This document shows, one piece after another, positions 46,377 to 58,320 of a DNA stretch of 64,000 nucleotides. Positions within the stretch are counted from its first letter, which is position 1; the number at the start of each line of letters is the position of its first letter. The translations under genes were made by a program, and so were the position numbers. Below the pieces are notes generated by a model. The model was not told where the DNA came from. It saw only the letters and a list, made by a program, of their open reading frames with translations, and ran no database searches. Source of the DNA: Gnetum montanum (taxonomy: Eukaryota; Streptophyta; Gnetopsida; Gnetales; Gnetaceae); assembly GCA_015680685.1 (NCBI GenBank), contig MNCI01011145.1, positions 239,284 to 303,283 on the forward strand. Direction: 5' to 3'.

Positions 46377-48343
46377 TAACCTTGCTCATTATTTTGGATC
46401 TCCTCCTTCCAACTCAGTTGTGGGGGAGATGGCCACCGATGCTAGTCATTCTGAGCCTTAGTTTCTTTTGTCTTTTTTGTTTTACACATTCTTCATCTTT
46501 ACTAGTTTTAGTTTTACACCATCGTTAACATTTTTACTATTTCTTTCTCTATTAATTTTTTTTTAAATTACTCTCACTCATCATACAATAAGTGCTCATG
46601 ATGGTGGATTGTACTATAATGGTGTTGATTGCTAATGTTTGGTTTTTACCTTTGACTTTTAATGTTGATGCTAAGATATGGTTTCTTTTGATAAAATAGG
46701 TAATGAGTCCACATCATCCATTCAGCTCTATGGTCTCCCTTGATTTTGGAACTGTATTGTCCCTTTTTCTAAGTAAACTTATTAATGAATTGGTGGCTTG
46801 GTATTCTTCAACCCAAGGAAAGATTCAAATGGATTGAAAATAGTGTTACCTCAAGGGGATTCGATACATTTGTGTTGGCTATTCTCTTGGGTACTTGGAT
46901 GTTTTTCATACGTTATCTGCCATTCCACTCTTGACCAAATATTAGGAAGTTGACTAAATCAAACATGTCTTTGCATCATGTGGTTCTCATGTAAAAAAAA
47001 AAAAAAACTGGTAAGAATTCAAAACACACCCCTTAGACATAATAAAGAAACATGGGCTACAAGCACTAGTTATGGCACTAGAAAGACATGTTACTCATGC
47101 CTGAAGGTTCCCTCTAACTGAGGCCGTTTCTCATTTCTTGCTTCTCTATCTTTCTCTTGTTGGAATGGTGGTGGCTCTATGGAAGCATTCTCGTTGCTTT
47201 AGGAGGATGGATTAGTCAAGTGTGTTGATGCAAAGTCACTGGATGTGGTTAGTTTTAATTTGGATTTGGAATGAATTATATTAAGTCAGCTTAATCACAT
47301 ACTACACAAGGGACTTTACACAACCTTGATTTTGGGATTCCATTCCATTCTCTCTTCTCTTTTCATATTTCTTCCCATATCCCACCTCATTCCCGATTTT
47401 ATGATTAGTCTATATCTTGGTTGATGCATTGTTATTCTTTGGTAAATTCTTATGGGTAAGTCTTTAACCATTGTTTCCATATGTCAATCTTAGAGCTTAT
47501 GAACTCTTTGGTTTGTGGGTTTGTTAGGGAATAAATGGCATGAGCTTGCTTTGGGGAGGACCTACTGGAATTTCTTTTTGGTGCAATTGTTAAGCTTTCT
47601 TCCTTAAATATTTCCTACAACCAACTATTTCTCATTTCATTCTATCCATGACATCCATTTTTGTTTTGTCTTATTGGCTTCACCATTGTTATTTCTCTCA
47701 TATTTCTTATTCTTTAAGTTTTTCCATCCTATTGCTATTGGAGGTTCGCTCTTAGTCATGGGGGCCCTATCACAAATTTTTCCATTCCATTACTTATCTC
47801 ACCCCTACACCTTGGGTAGTTATCAGTTATAAACCTTTAACCCAATATTTGCCATACCCACAACTTAGCCAATGTGCTTCATATCAAGGTAAGGTACCAA
47901 TCACATTATATCTTATCTATCCTTGCTAATTTGTGACTGTGTTGTGTGTGCAAACGGTGATCACATGAACAATGAACTGGGATAGGAGGGAGTACTCAGG
48001 ATGGAATGGAGTAAAAAGCATTTACGTAGGGAACAAGCTTGATCCTGTGGCCATGGATGAACAATTGTGTGCAAAATTTTGACATCGGTAGCAACACGCC
48101 TCATTTTCTTTTCTCTCTCTATCTTTCCAAGCTGTCAGATAAAGGTCTGGATGTCATCTATGTATAGTGTTCACCACACTGGTTATGAACACCAATGCTG
48201 TAATATGTTTGTCAATCCGTTCACTGGGCACTTTGAGTCTATCATTTCATGTCACCATTAATTGTCGTTCAGTCAATAATCCCATACCTTCCCAATATTT
48301 TGTAAGGAACTTAAGGACAAGTTTTCATTTAGTCATGGGGGTA
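46377..48343 (+). mobile_element. Element C 3' noncoding region
   Basis: C resumes after A. Three polypurine-like motifs lie at 46416-46426 (AGTTGTGGGGG), 47754-47764 and 48331-48341 (both AGTCATGGGGG), the last directly before the LTR. The segment is collinear with both parts of A's 3' region. No ORF is conserved; 48067-48261 is chance. Confidence 0.85.
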
Positions 48344-49160
48344 TGATGAGCCGCGATATCGGGATCGTGATATCAGAGGCTGCCAAGTGATATTGAACAT
48401 TTGATGTCAAAACCTGTCTCATTTCCTATAAATAAGAGGCGGGTGCACTTGGGTTGAATAGTTAGTTTCTTAATCCCTTATCTAAACTCTTGTAGTTTTT
48501 CCTTTCTAAAGTTAGAATTATTCCTGAGTGTCTGCAGAAGAAGTCATAAAGTGAATGGATCTTTATTCAAGCATTGTGTACCTGAGCACACCTTGTGACC
48601 AGAAATAAAGATAAACTTTGTGATAAACCTTGTAACATTCAGAATAGCTTATTTATTGCATTTAATGTTATTTACAGTTCCTTAATTCTTTCATTAGTTA
48701 ATTGATTATTTTTATAGAATTATTAAATTTCAACAAGTAAGCACACCTAGCACGACCACTTCAAGCATATGTGGAACACTTGGTAACCCAGTAACGACTA
48801 GCATTTGGTAATCCCAATAGTGTTACACTAGTTCAGGATGTGTATAGAGAGTGGGAATGGATGCTGGTGTTAGGACTAGTTAGAACCTAGATGATTAGTT
48901 AAATTAAATTAGTTACTCAATTATTTCACTTCTCCCTTTTTAGCAGTAGGACATAAAATATAAAAAGCAAAAAAAATCATATACCTCAAGTTTACTTAAC
49001 CATACAATTGTGCCTTACAAGTAAGCTTGGGAAGACAATGATTGTATAACCCATCCTTGTTCTATGAAGGCACATAACCACTTAGTTCTTGGAGTTCGAT
49101 TAGATTGCACGTAATGCTTGTATTCATATGGTTGGTGTAGGGGTACCTCCTTGCTCATCA
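48344..49160 (+). repeat. 3' LTR of element C
   Basis: 817 bp, a counterpart of 11331-12174, starting TGATGAG and ending CTCATCA. The hairpin stem 48771-48780 with 48819-48828 keeps 9 of 10 pairs and the 38-nt loop. It is followed by CACCT, the target duplication. Confidence 0.92.
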
Positions 49161-49165
49161 CACCT

Positions 49166-50721
49166 TTTTCCTACATCAGGATGAGTAGTTGCGGTGGAGA
49201 GACATGGAAGGCAATGTTGTGTTACCTTCCAACTAATTTGTTCCTAGGATGCTACTCCAAACTCTTAAGTGGTTGGACATTCAAGACCTGCATGATGAAT
49301 ATGTTGTGTGACTACTAGGACTACCATCCCACAGAAACATAACACAAACAAGATTGGCACTAGGAGAAGTGCCATGAAGCTATGAAGGGGAAATGGTTCA
49401 CTAACCCCTTATTCCTATTAAACCAAAATGATCCTGGGTATCCTCCCTCTAGGAGTTCTTAACATGAAGATTCTCCACCAACTAACTTTGGTGAAGGAGA
49501 CTTAAACCAAAATCTGGAGTCCTCCTTCCTCTTTCATGTGAAAAATAACAGAATTAAGTGGCTGGATATGAACAATATCCCCAAATTTTAGGGGGAATAT
49601 AACTCAGATGTACAAGCCCATTTTCAAGCCTTTCACAATGCCTGTACCTTGCAAAACATAGAAAATGATTGGTAGAAACTTAAGATGTTCCCCAGTACAC
49701 TCATAAAAGAAGCAGAAAATTGGTATTGCTCCTTGGGGCCAAAATCAATTTGCAGATGGAGTACAATGCTTAAGCTGTTTAATGAAAAATATCAGATGTA
49801 CTCTAGAGTGTCAAATTTGAGAAAGCAAATCTGAGGCTGGCAACAAGGAATACATGAACCCTTGGACACAACCATGGGTAGGTATTATTTCCTTTTTCAT
49901 AGATATCCTAGCCATGGTTATTCTCAATGGGAGTAGCTTCAACATATCATAGATGGACTCTTATTAGAAATGAGGAGAACTCTTGGGATCTATGCTCAAG
50001 GAAGACTATCACAACTAAGATCTCATTAGATTCAAAGGCTGATTGAGTAAGTTGCAAAATAAGAAGGTAAGTTGAGAAAATAGGAAAGTGTTGAGGAGTA
50101 TAATTGGGATCCTTCCATTAGAAAAAGGGAGGTTTGATTCTATGATAGTGAGGGGGAGGCATCACTTGATGAAGTGGTGCAGTGAAAAACCTTGTCAATT
50201 CAAAAATTTGTGTCTAAAATTTTAGCTCAGTTTGAAAAAATATGGGAATCTTTGAATGAAAAATTTTAAACTACTTTAAAAGTTGTAGAAGAATCCAAAG
50301 AATAAGGTAGTGATTGTGACCATAGGAGAAGAAAAGAAGTTGAATGTGCCTACCAAATGGGTAAGGGTAAGGCTATGACAATAGAAGAGGTTGTGGAGTT
50401 AGAATCAGATGATGATGGTGGGTGTGACATTTGCCAATATGAACATCCCAAGGGATGTTTCCCTATTGTGTCACACTTATAGGAATCTAGGGCATATGCT
50501 CTAAATCCTCTATTAGCATGAAGGAAAACACCTAGAAGGTTGCTTTATCCTTAAGACAAGTCTCCAATATGCAAATCTAGCTATGCAAATCTTTGATATG
50601 CAAATTTGACTATGAAAATCTTTGATATAGCTTTGTTTTCTCATATTTCAGTCAATAATCACATATCTTCCCAATTTTTGTAAAGAACTCAAGGATGAGT
50701 TTTCATTCAGTCATGGGGGTA
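49166..50721 (+). pseudogene. gag: Element D gag remainder joined to its 3' end
   Basis: Gag continues (FFLHQDE, WRDMEGNVVLP) through the capsid-like block and a zinc knuckle starting at 50423 (CDICQYEHPKGCF), with many stops and shifts. It stops being alignable near 50560. There a short filler made of TATGCAAATCTTTGA-type repeats (50560-50635) joins directly to the polypurine-tract segment (AGTCATGGGGG, 50709-50719). The whole of pol is therefore missing, about 5 kb by comparison with A. Confidence 0.8.
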
Positions 50722-51586
50722 TGATGAAGTGTTTTTAGTTAGTTGTGTTGACCAGATGCCATCAATGTAAGGTTTTCCATGATGATGTGTGCTAGTCAAC
50801 ATGGTATCCTAGTAGGTCTATAAATACGACACCCTAGCTGTATTAATGAGAGTTAGATTTTCAATTGATAGTAGAATTATTGCAATTTGTTTCCATAAGA
50901 GATAGAATAATTTTCTAAGTGCCTACAGTAGGAGTCAATGAGTGTATGGATATTTATCTAAGCACTGTTGTACCTGAGCACCATAGTGTGTGTAGTAATA
51001 AAGATGAGCTTTTTGATAAACCTTGTAGCACATGGATTAGCTTAATGATTTATTTATGCATTTATTATTTTCATTAATTAAGTGATTAATTAAACTAAGA
51101 TGATTAAGACTTTAAGTAATCAATTAATTAAGCTAAATAGAATAACATACATAAGTACAACCACTTCAAGCATATGTATAACACTTGGTAATCCTAATAG
51201 CACTTAACGCTTGGTCGTCCAATAGTGTTGTACGTGTTTAGGATGTGTACAAAAAGTGGGACCAAATGCTTATGTTAAGGTAGTTAGTTAGTAATTAGTA
51301 ATTAAACTAGTTGAATTAGTTAATCATTTTATTCTTAATCTATTAACAACCTTAGATGAAAAAAATATAAAAAATGATAAAAATCATATACCTCAATTAC
51401 AGTTAACCATACAATTGAGCCTCACAAGTGTAGTTGGGAAGACATCGATCATTTCATGAATAGATTTTCCTTCTAGATTGAATCCTATGTACAAGAACAC
51501 TAGGAATCCATGGAATTCAATTGGATCATGCATGAATGCCTTAGTGATTTGTATGGTTGGGCATAGGGGTATCTCGTTGCTCATCA
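50722..51586 (+). repeat. LTR shared by D (3' end) and E (5' end)
   Basis: 865 bp, TGATGAA...CTCATCA. It has a polypurine tract on its left and a primer site on its right (51588-51605, TGGCATCCTTGCTAGGGA), so it serves as the 3' LTR of one internal region and the 5' LTR of another. A 10-bp stem pairs 51176-51185 (GTATAACACT) with 51224-51233 (AGTGTTGTAC) around 38 nt. It lacks the GATATC cluster. Confidence 0.85.
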
Positions 51587-51743
51587 TTGGCATCCTTGCT
51601 AGGGACTCTTAGCTAGTATCATGCGCTATCAATCTAGGATTAGTGAGAATTACTCAACATTGTTGAAATGAACCCAACAAAGTTAAATCATAACAATTAA
51701 TCAAAACTATACTATAAGCACACAAAAACTGTTTTTAACAAAA

Positions 51744-53560
51744 ATGTCTTCTTCTTCTCATAGGCAAGACGATTCTATGTCAATATCACCACAACAATGT
51801 AGAGTGGTGTACACTCATGCTGATGAGTTTGTATCCAATTTCACTTACGTCCTCCATTAGAATGAACAAATGTTGTGGTGAGACATGGAGGGGAACATTG
51901 TATTGCAACTTAACTAATCTATTCCTAAGATGCAGCTCCAAACTCTTATAAGTTTTGACATCAAGAAGCTTTACAGAGAGTATGTTGTGGAAGATCATGA
52001 CTTCCAAGACTACCATCCCATTGAGACATGACACAAATGAGATCAACAACAGGAAAAACATCACAAAGCCATGAAGGAAAAATGATTCACTAACCCCTTA
52101 TTCCTACTAAATCAAAAGGATAATGAGAAACCTCTCTATGAGAATTCTCAACATGTAGACTCTCCACCTTTTTATTCTAGTAAAGGGAAGTGAAACCCAA
52201 ATCCTAAATCAGTGATTAGTAATATAGGTTTTGGTAACAATGAGTCCCATGGTCATGGGAGCTCTAAGAAAGAGAGTTGAAGCGAGAACTAATACAAGCA
52301 TAATTAAAATCACTCTAAAGATCATGGCTATGATAAATGAAGAGGAAGTGATAGATACCATGATGGTGACAGTCATCCCTCCTCTTCACCCTCTTCATTT
52401 GAATTAGCTTTCTCCTTCGAATCTGAAAAGAACCATAGGAAACAGGAAAACAATGATAATTACAGAGACCATCATGAGTGAAGGGATGACAAAGGACATC
52501 ATAAGCATCATGAATATCATGACAATGAACCTTTACTAGCCACTCAAAATATTTTCAACATCATAGAGGCTGTTAGAATTTCTACCAAGCATGTGAAAGA
52601 TAGTTGAATCAAGTAGCTAGACATGAACAATATCCCCAGATGTGAGGGGGTATATAAGTTAGATCATCAAATTCATCTACAAGCCTTTCATGATTCTTGT
52701 GCCTTATGAAATATTGAAAATGATTGGAAAAAGCTCAAGTTGTTTCCTAGAACACTAATCAAGGAAGCAAAAAGCTTGCATCAATCTTTGGAACTAGAGT
52801 CAATTTGTCGATGCAGTGTAATTTTAGAATTGTTTAATGAAAAATATTAGACATACTTTAGAGTGTGAAACCTACAAAGGCAAAGCCAAGGATGGAAACA
52901 AGGAACACATGAATCCTTGGATACTGTCATGTGCAGATATTACTCATTATTACACTAATGCTTTGGCCATGGTTACTCTCAAAGGGAACAAATTTTCCAC
53001 ATCATAGATGGACTTTACTTAGAAACATGAAGGACCCTTGGGGTCTATGCCCAAGGAAGATTATCAAAATTAAGAGCCCATTAGATACAAAGGCTAATCG
53101 AGTAGGTAGCAAAAGAAGAAAGAGAGTATAGGAAACATGAAAGTGCAAAAGAATATAATAGGGATCCATCCATTAGAAAGAAGGAGGTTTGCTTTTGTGA
53201 CAATGAGGAGGAGTCATCTCTTAATAAGGTGGTGCAACAAAAGATCTTGCTAATCCAAAAATATTTGTCTAAAATTTTGGCCAAGTTAGATAAAATGTGG
53301 GATTCGTTAGATGAAATATTCTAAACTACTCTAAAAATTGCAAAGGAATTAAGAGCATAGAGTAGTGATCATGACCATAGGAGGCAAAAAGAAGTTGAAC
53401 ATGCCTACCAAAGGGGCAAGGACAAAGTTGCTATAGTAGAAGAAGTTGTGGAAACTAAATTAGTTGATGATAGTGGGTGTGACATTTACCACTATGAACA
53501 TCCTAAGGGATGTTGCACTATTGTGCCACACTTATAAGAATCTAGGATGTATCCTCTAAA
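51744..53560 (+). pseudogene. gag: Element E gag pseudogene
   Basis: The start codon is at 51744 (MSSSSHRQDD). Blocks shared with A, C and D include VVYTHADEFVSNFT, WWRDMEGNIVLQL, and later LFNEKY and the GKDKVAI region. The zinc knuckle (from 53478) has lost its second Cys (CDIYHYEHPKGCC, TGC to TAC). Many stops are present. Confidence 0.8.
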
Positions 53561-54137
53561 TCCATGACTATCAAAAAGAAAAACATCTAGAAGATTGCCT
53601 TGTCCTCAAGGCAATCCTAAGAAGTTCTACCAATAACAACCTTATTAGTGAAACTCCACCACAACCATATGAGTAATATCAGCAGTGGTAGCAACCATAG
53701 TCATGGGGTATGCCACCACTACCACAATAGTAGTATCCTTATAGGCAACTAGATTTGTATGGGTACTATGTTCAACAACCCCTATCTCTACATGACTCTT
53801 CCAATCATGTTTCTTCTTTTCAACATCACTACCACCCTCTTGAATATCATTGAATTCATTCTCCAACTCCTAGAGTGGACTTCATATTCCATCCATATCA
53901 TGCAAGGTGAGCTTCTAGCTCAGTCACAACAACATAATACTACAATGGACATTAATCTACAACTGGTTAATCAATTGAGTGGTTTGAAACCTACATCTTA
54001 CAAACGACCATTTTTCCAACCCAACAGTCCTCTTAAGCCCTTACAAGATCATGTGGTTGGTCACCTTGCTCCTTCCTCATCCTTTAAAAATCATCAAATT
54101 GAGAGCCCTTCAAACCAAATGCCTCTCAAGATCTACA
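53561..54137 (+). pseudogene. Element E gag-protease linker, left part
   Basis: This is the Pro/Gln-rich linker corresponding to 21300-21900 in A (SYKRPFFQPNSPLKPLQ near 53990). The open frame 53759-54184 runs into the solo LTR, so its end is not original. The insertion at 54138 duplicated CTACA (54133-54137). Confidence 0.7.
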
Positions 54138-56300
54138 TGAAACACCAAAACATTATGAGCTTAGCACTTCTCCAACAAGAATAGAGGTAACTCATGATGC
54201 TCCCTAGCATAACTGAAGCTTGAGGACCTCACACATAGCTTCAAACGGAGTTGAACTAAGCAAGAAATGGTTCCCTAGGATCCAAAAAATACTATAGTGA
54301 CATCTGGCATCAAACCTAGAAACTTTTAAGCTCAAAATACTTGGTTTTCACTAAGTATGCATCCGGTATGTTGGCCTATACATGCCCAACGTATCGCCCA
54401 GTGTGCAGCAACTTTTGAGCCTCAAAACTCATCAAAATAGGCCAGAATCAAAGGTCTAGACTCCCCATGACCTTCCCTAAGGTCCCAAGTAGGTCTTAGG
54501 CTTCTAACAATTAAATTTTGGGTACTAAATGGGTCATTTCCTTCCCACACATTGGCTCAGACGCCTAGTGTGTACGCCCAGCGTATGACTTCAAAGGTGA
54601 CCCAAAATAGGCACTTCGGAGCATTATTTTCACAAAGGATCAACTCTCAGAGATAGGGAAATTGTTATTCATCATCATGGGCTCAAAAAAATCAAGTTTT
54701 AACCTTGAAATCATGCACTTTTGAGTTCACACGCTAAGCATGTACATCCTGCACGCCCAGCATGTACGCCCAGCGTGTGACACCAAGGACAAGGTCAAAC
54801 AGGCACTTTCAAGAAATTTTTTGGCATGGGCTTGACCCTTGGGACATGGGCATCCCATCTACATCATCATAGGTTTTGAAAAATTTCATTTTGGACACCA
54901 AAAGTATCATTTTTGGCCTCACATGCTGGCCTATACGCCCAACATATATGCCTAGCGTATATGCCCAACGTACAGCCAGCATGCACCTCAGAGATGAACC
55001 AAAAATTCCATCAAAATGAAGTCAAAATTAGCTCTTAGATGAATTGGAGGACCACCAAGACTCAGGGATCAGTGTACACACCCCAGCGTACCAGATCTAT
55101 TTCTTAAATTGTAGTTTTCATGCTCACACACTGGCCTATACGCCCAGCGTATACTCCTAACTTGTGGCCAACATGCTCAACTTTAGGCCTCCCAAAACCT
55201 TGCCAAATCAAGGCCAAATGAACCCAAATTCGACAAGAAGCATCCTAAAGACATAAAAAATCTAGATCCATGGTCAAAACTAGCTTTAGACATCAAAATA
55301 TAGGTCAAAATATTTCTCTCTTGACCACCTACTATCTAGAGTATGGAGCATATACGCCCAGTGTATGAGGGTACAGAAACATGCCAGACACCCAAACTCA
55401 CATGCTGGAAGCTCTATGGACATGCCAAGACATCATAGAGCTTAGAATAGCATGCTGAAGCTAGAAACAAGATGCCAGAGCTCAGATCTACAAGCTAGAA
55501 CCATGAAATCTATTGTACAAGTATCATTCATTCATTTTTTGTGGGCATGAAAGTTCACATGTTGAGGGTTTGCACGCCCAGTGTGTGAACTGGACAGTGT
55601 TCACACTGTACACTTGTAAAATTTTATTCTTTCACACTGGTCAATGCCCCACTTGTTGCTAGATCCGTACATTTTGCCTTTCATAGCCAATCATCCCACT
55701 CTAGATCTGAATTCCACGCTCTAAGATCATATAAAAACCATAATTTTTGACTAAATTAGGGTCGGTCGGTTTGGGCAGGGTTCAAAAAGTTGGTCATTTG
55801 CACACATAGAGCACGAAGCATAGACCTCACACGTTGGGCATACATCTTGCACGCTGAGCATACAACATTCACGTTATGCCTGTAGAAATTCCCAGTAGTT
55901 GTCATCACCCATCCTCATCAACCGGGGCTATATGTCCACCTTGTGTAGATCCACAACTATGTACAGACCGGTGCTTTGTACATGCTCTTTTTCAATAAAT
56001 TTGATACATTTGCCCAACTTTCATTACAATTTACATCGTGTTCTATGTTTACGCATGGTTACATTTTCTATATGTTTCGTACTAGTTTACATTTAGTTGC
56101 AGTTTACGTATAACCCAACGTGTTGTAGCAGCAAATGTTGGGGAAGTCCTTGTTTGATCTGCGTGTGGACCATCCAAGGCACTCTACCTTTGTCTGTTTC
56201 CAGCTTGCCCTCAAGCAGAGGTAGGGTCTGCTGTGCTTGTCTGTGAATCTTTCAATGTCGGTAAAGTTCTAGCCCGGCACCGACGATTTCAGATGGTACA
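54138..56300 (+). repeat. Solo LTR, Tat-type (B-related), inserted in element E
   Basis: Starts TGAAACACC and ends GATGGTACA like the B LTRs, 2163 bp, flanked by CTACA at 54133-54137 and 56301-56305. The protease reading of E resumes right after. It contains at least five modules of about 180-210 bp with words such as TACGCCCAGCGTATG (54365-55180). Solo LTRs arise by recombination between the two LTRs of a full element. Confidence 0.92.
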
Positions 56301-56305
56301 CTACA

Positions 56306-57350
56306 CTGTTATGTTAACTCATGTTGTATTTGACTAGATCTGGGTTGGCAACCTTCCCAGGAAATTAGCTAATCTAGGAAGTCCCCTTATCTATTTGCAT
56401 ATTACTGGGAATGAACCATGCAAAGTTGTTTTGGGTTAAGGTTCCAGTATTAATCTGATTTTCCATGAGATGTATATTGCTTGGAATTTTCCACCTCTCA
56501 AGAAGAGCAATATCAAATTAGAATTAGTAGACCAGTCCATCACTATTCCATTGGACTGGTAGAAGATAATGTAACCATTGTTTATGGGTGGTCTTATCTC
56601 ACTAATTTCCTAGTAATTAAAGTTGAGAACTATAAGGAGGATTTTCTAATCATTACTAGAAGGGCATGGCTAAGTATTATTGATGCAAGAATGGGCATCA
56701 TAGATCTTTCCCTAGAAATGTCCAAGGAAAATACATTTGAAAAGATCAAGAAGCAACATGTTCCATGCATTGCGTACAATGATACAGGGTGCAACTACAT
56801 GCAAAAACTCTAGCTTGTGAAAAAAAAATCCCTTTTCGCATGCAAGTAATGTGCAAATGAGGCAAATATTCAAAGGTTCATGTATGTAGTAGCCACAAAA
56901 CAAGAGCACACCCAGTGGCTCATAATTGATTCTAAGAGTAGCATAATTTGCATGGAATCAACTGAGAGACTGACATGCACCTATGTCATAGGTATGAATG
57001 AACTAGAGTAAGTTCATCGCCAACTCTCTGATGACAAAAATGATGATACCTATTTGGGAGAGTTGGAAATCCTTGAAAATTTTAAGTAAGAGCCCCTAGA
57101 GTTAAAAACTCTAATTCCTAGCCTAGAAAATGCATTTTTGAAAAATGGAAAGCCAATTATAATCAATGCTAAACTTGCTCTTGAACAAAAAGAGAAACTA
57201 TTGAAAGTGGTTAATAAATGGCCAACAACCTTTGCTTGGTCATATCTTGAGCTCACTAGGACTGATCCATAAATATGCTAGCACTATATCTATATCAATT
57301 CGGTCATGAAGCCAAGGAAGCAACCACAATGGTTGTTGAACTCCAAAAAA
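56306..57350 (+). pseudogene. pol: Element E protease and linker
   Basis: Protease-like blocks: NEPCKVVL near the active site, whose Asp codon region is destroyed by a stop, then SNIKLELVDQS, GWSYLTNFLVIK and LIITRRAWLSIIDARMG (56481-56813). The linker (FMYVVATKQEHTQWL) follows to about 57290. Its last part (MKPRKQPQW) is the point where RT should begin. Confidence 0.75.
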
Positions 57351-58320
57351 TAACAATCATTATTCCCTAGGGGACTTTTGCAAATTGGAAGATGCCTTTT
57401 GGTCTATGCAATGCTTTTGCCACGTTTCAACACTTGGTCTTTAGCATATTTTAACAACAAATTGGTAACAGGATGGAAGTCTTCATGGATGACTTTTTCA
57501 CTGATGGTGCTACATTGAAGTAAGCCTTAAACCACCTTGATTGAGTATTAGAAAGATGTGTGGAGACAAACTTGTAGCTCAATTGGCAAAAAATCTATGG
57601 TCCAAGAGAGCATAGTCTTGGGGCACAAAATCTCATAAGCAAGGATTGAGGTAGACTTTGAAAAGATAAGGGTCATCCAAGGAATAACCCATCAACGAGA
57701 AATAGTTAGAGATGTTTGGCCATTTCTTGGATACATTGGTTACTAGTGATGATTCATAGATAATTTCTCTAAGATCACAAAACCATTGGTTGAGCTAACA
57801 AAGAAATATGCTCCATTTGTTTAGACTAAGGAATGTGAAAATGCATTCCAATAGCTAAAGGAGAAATTTCTTGAAACTCTAATTCTACAAGTACTAGATT
57901 AGTCTAGGCCATTTCATATCATGATGGATGCTTCAAATTATGCATTGAGAGTCATGTTGATGTAGTTGGATGATCAGAATTATCCATATTACATCCATTA
58001 CATAAGCCAGAGCATTGTTGGTGCACAAATTAATTACATCACAAAGGAGAAAAAAGTGATGAAAATGATGTATGCTTTGAAAAAATTTAGATACTATGTG
58101 CTTGGGTACAAAGTGTTTATGCACACTAACCATAACACCATTTGCTTTTTAACGAACAAACCAATAGGGAGCCTTCATGTCATATGGTGGCTAGTGATTT
58201 TACAGGAATTCAATTTTATGATTGTAGATCAAAAGGGGACTGAGAATGTGATCGTCGACCATTTCTCTTAGTTAAGATGGGACAACAAAGAGGAGAAGAG
58301 CTGACTCTCTAATCAATTTC
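57351..58320 (+). pseudogene. pol: Element E truncated reverse transcriptase and RNase H
   Basis: RT starts abruptly at the [13 protein letters not shown] block (57385), so about 300 bp encoding the fingers and motif A are deleted compared with A (22960-23265). The catalytic box FMDDF remains near 57485. RNase H is readable (PFHIMMDASNYAL, 57966-58271: YYIHYISQSIVGAQINYITKE). There are several shifts and stops. Confidence 0.78.

Larger units (their letters stand above)
11331..49160 (+). mobile_element. Element C: Athila-like retrotransposon nested in D, itself interrupted by A
   Basis: Both LTRs are present (11331-12174 and 48344-49160), with flanking target duplications CACCT at 11326-11330 and 49161-49165. 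The order is primer site, gag, protease, RT, RNase H, integrase, then a 3' noncoding region. A (18388-46371) sits just past the integrase. Without the insert, C would be about 9.9 kb. It is on the plus strand like all the others, and it is coding-dead. Confidence 0.92.
10233..51586 (+). mobile_element. Element D: outermost Athila-like retrotransposon, gag only, interrupted by C
   Basis: D consists of a 5' LTR (10233-11070), a decayed tRNA-Asp-type primer site, a gag start (11231-11330), the C insertion (11331-49160 plus the duplicated CACCT), the rest of gag (49166 to about 50540), a short filler, a polypurine tract (50709-50719) and an LTR at 50722-51586. Protease, RT, RNase H and integrase are absent. 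No outer target duplication can be checked, because another internal region (element E) starts right after the second LTR. D is the oldest visible layer of the nest. Confidence 0.75.
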
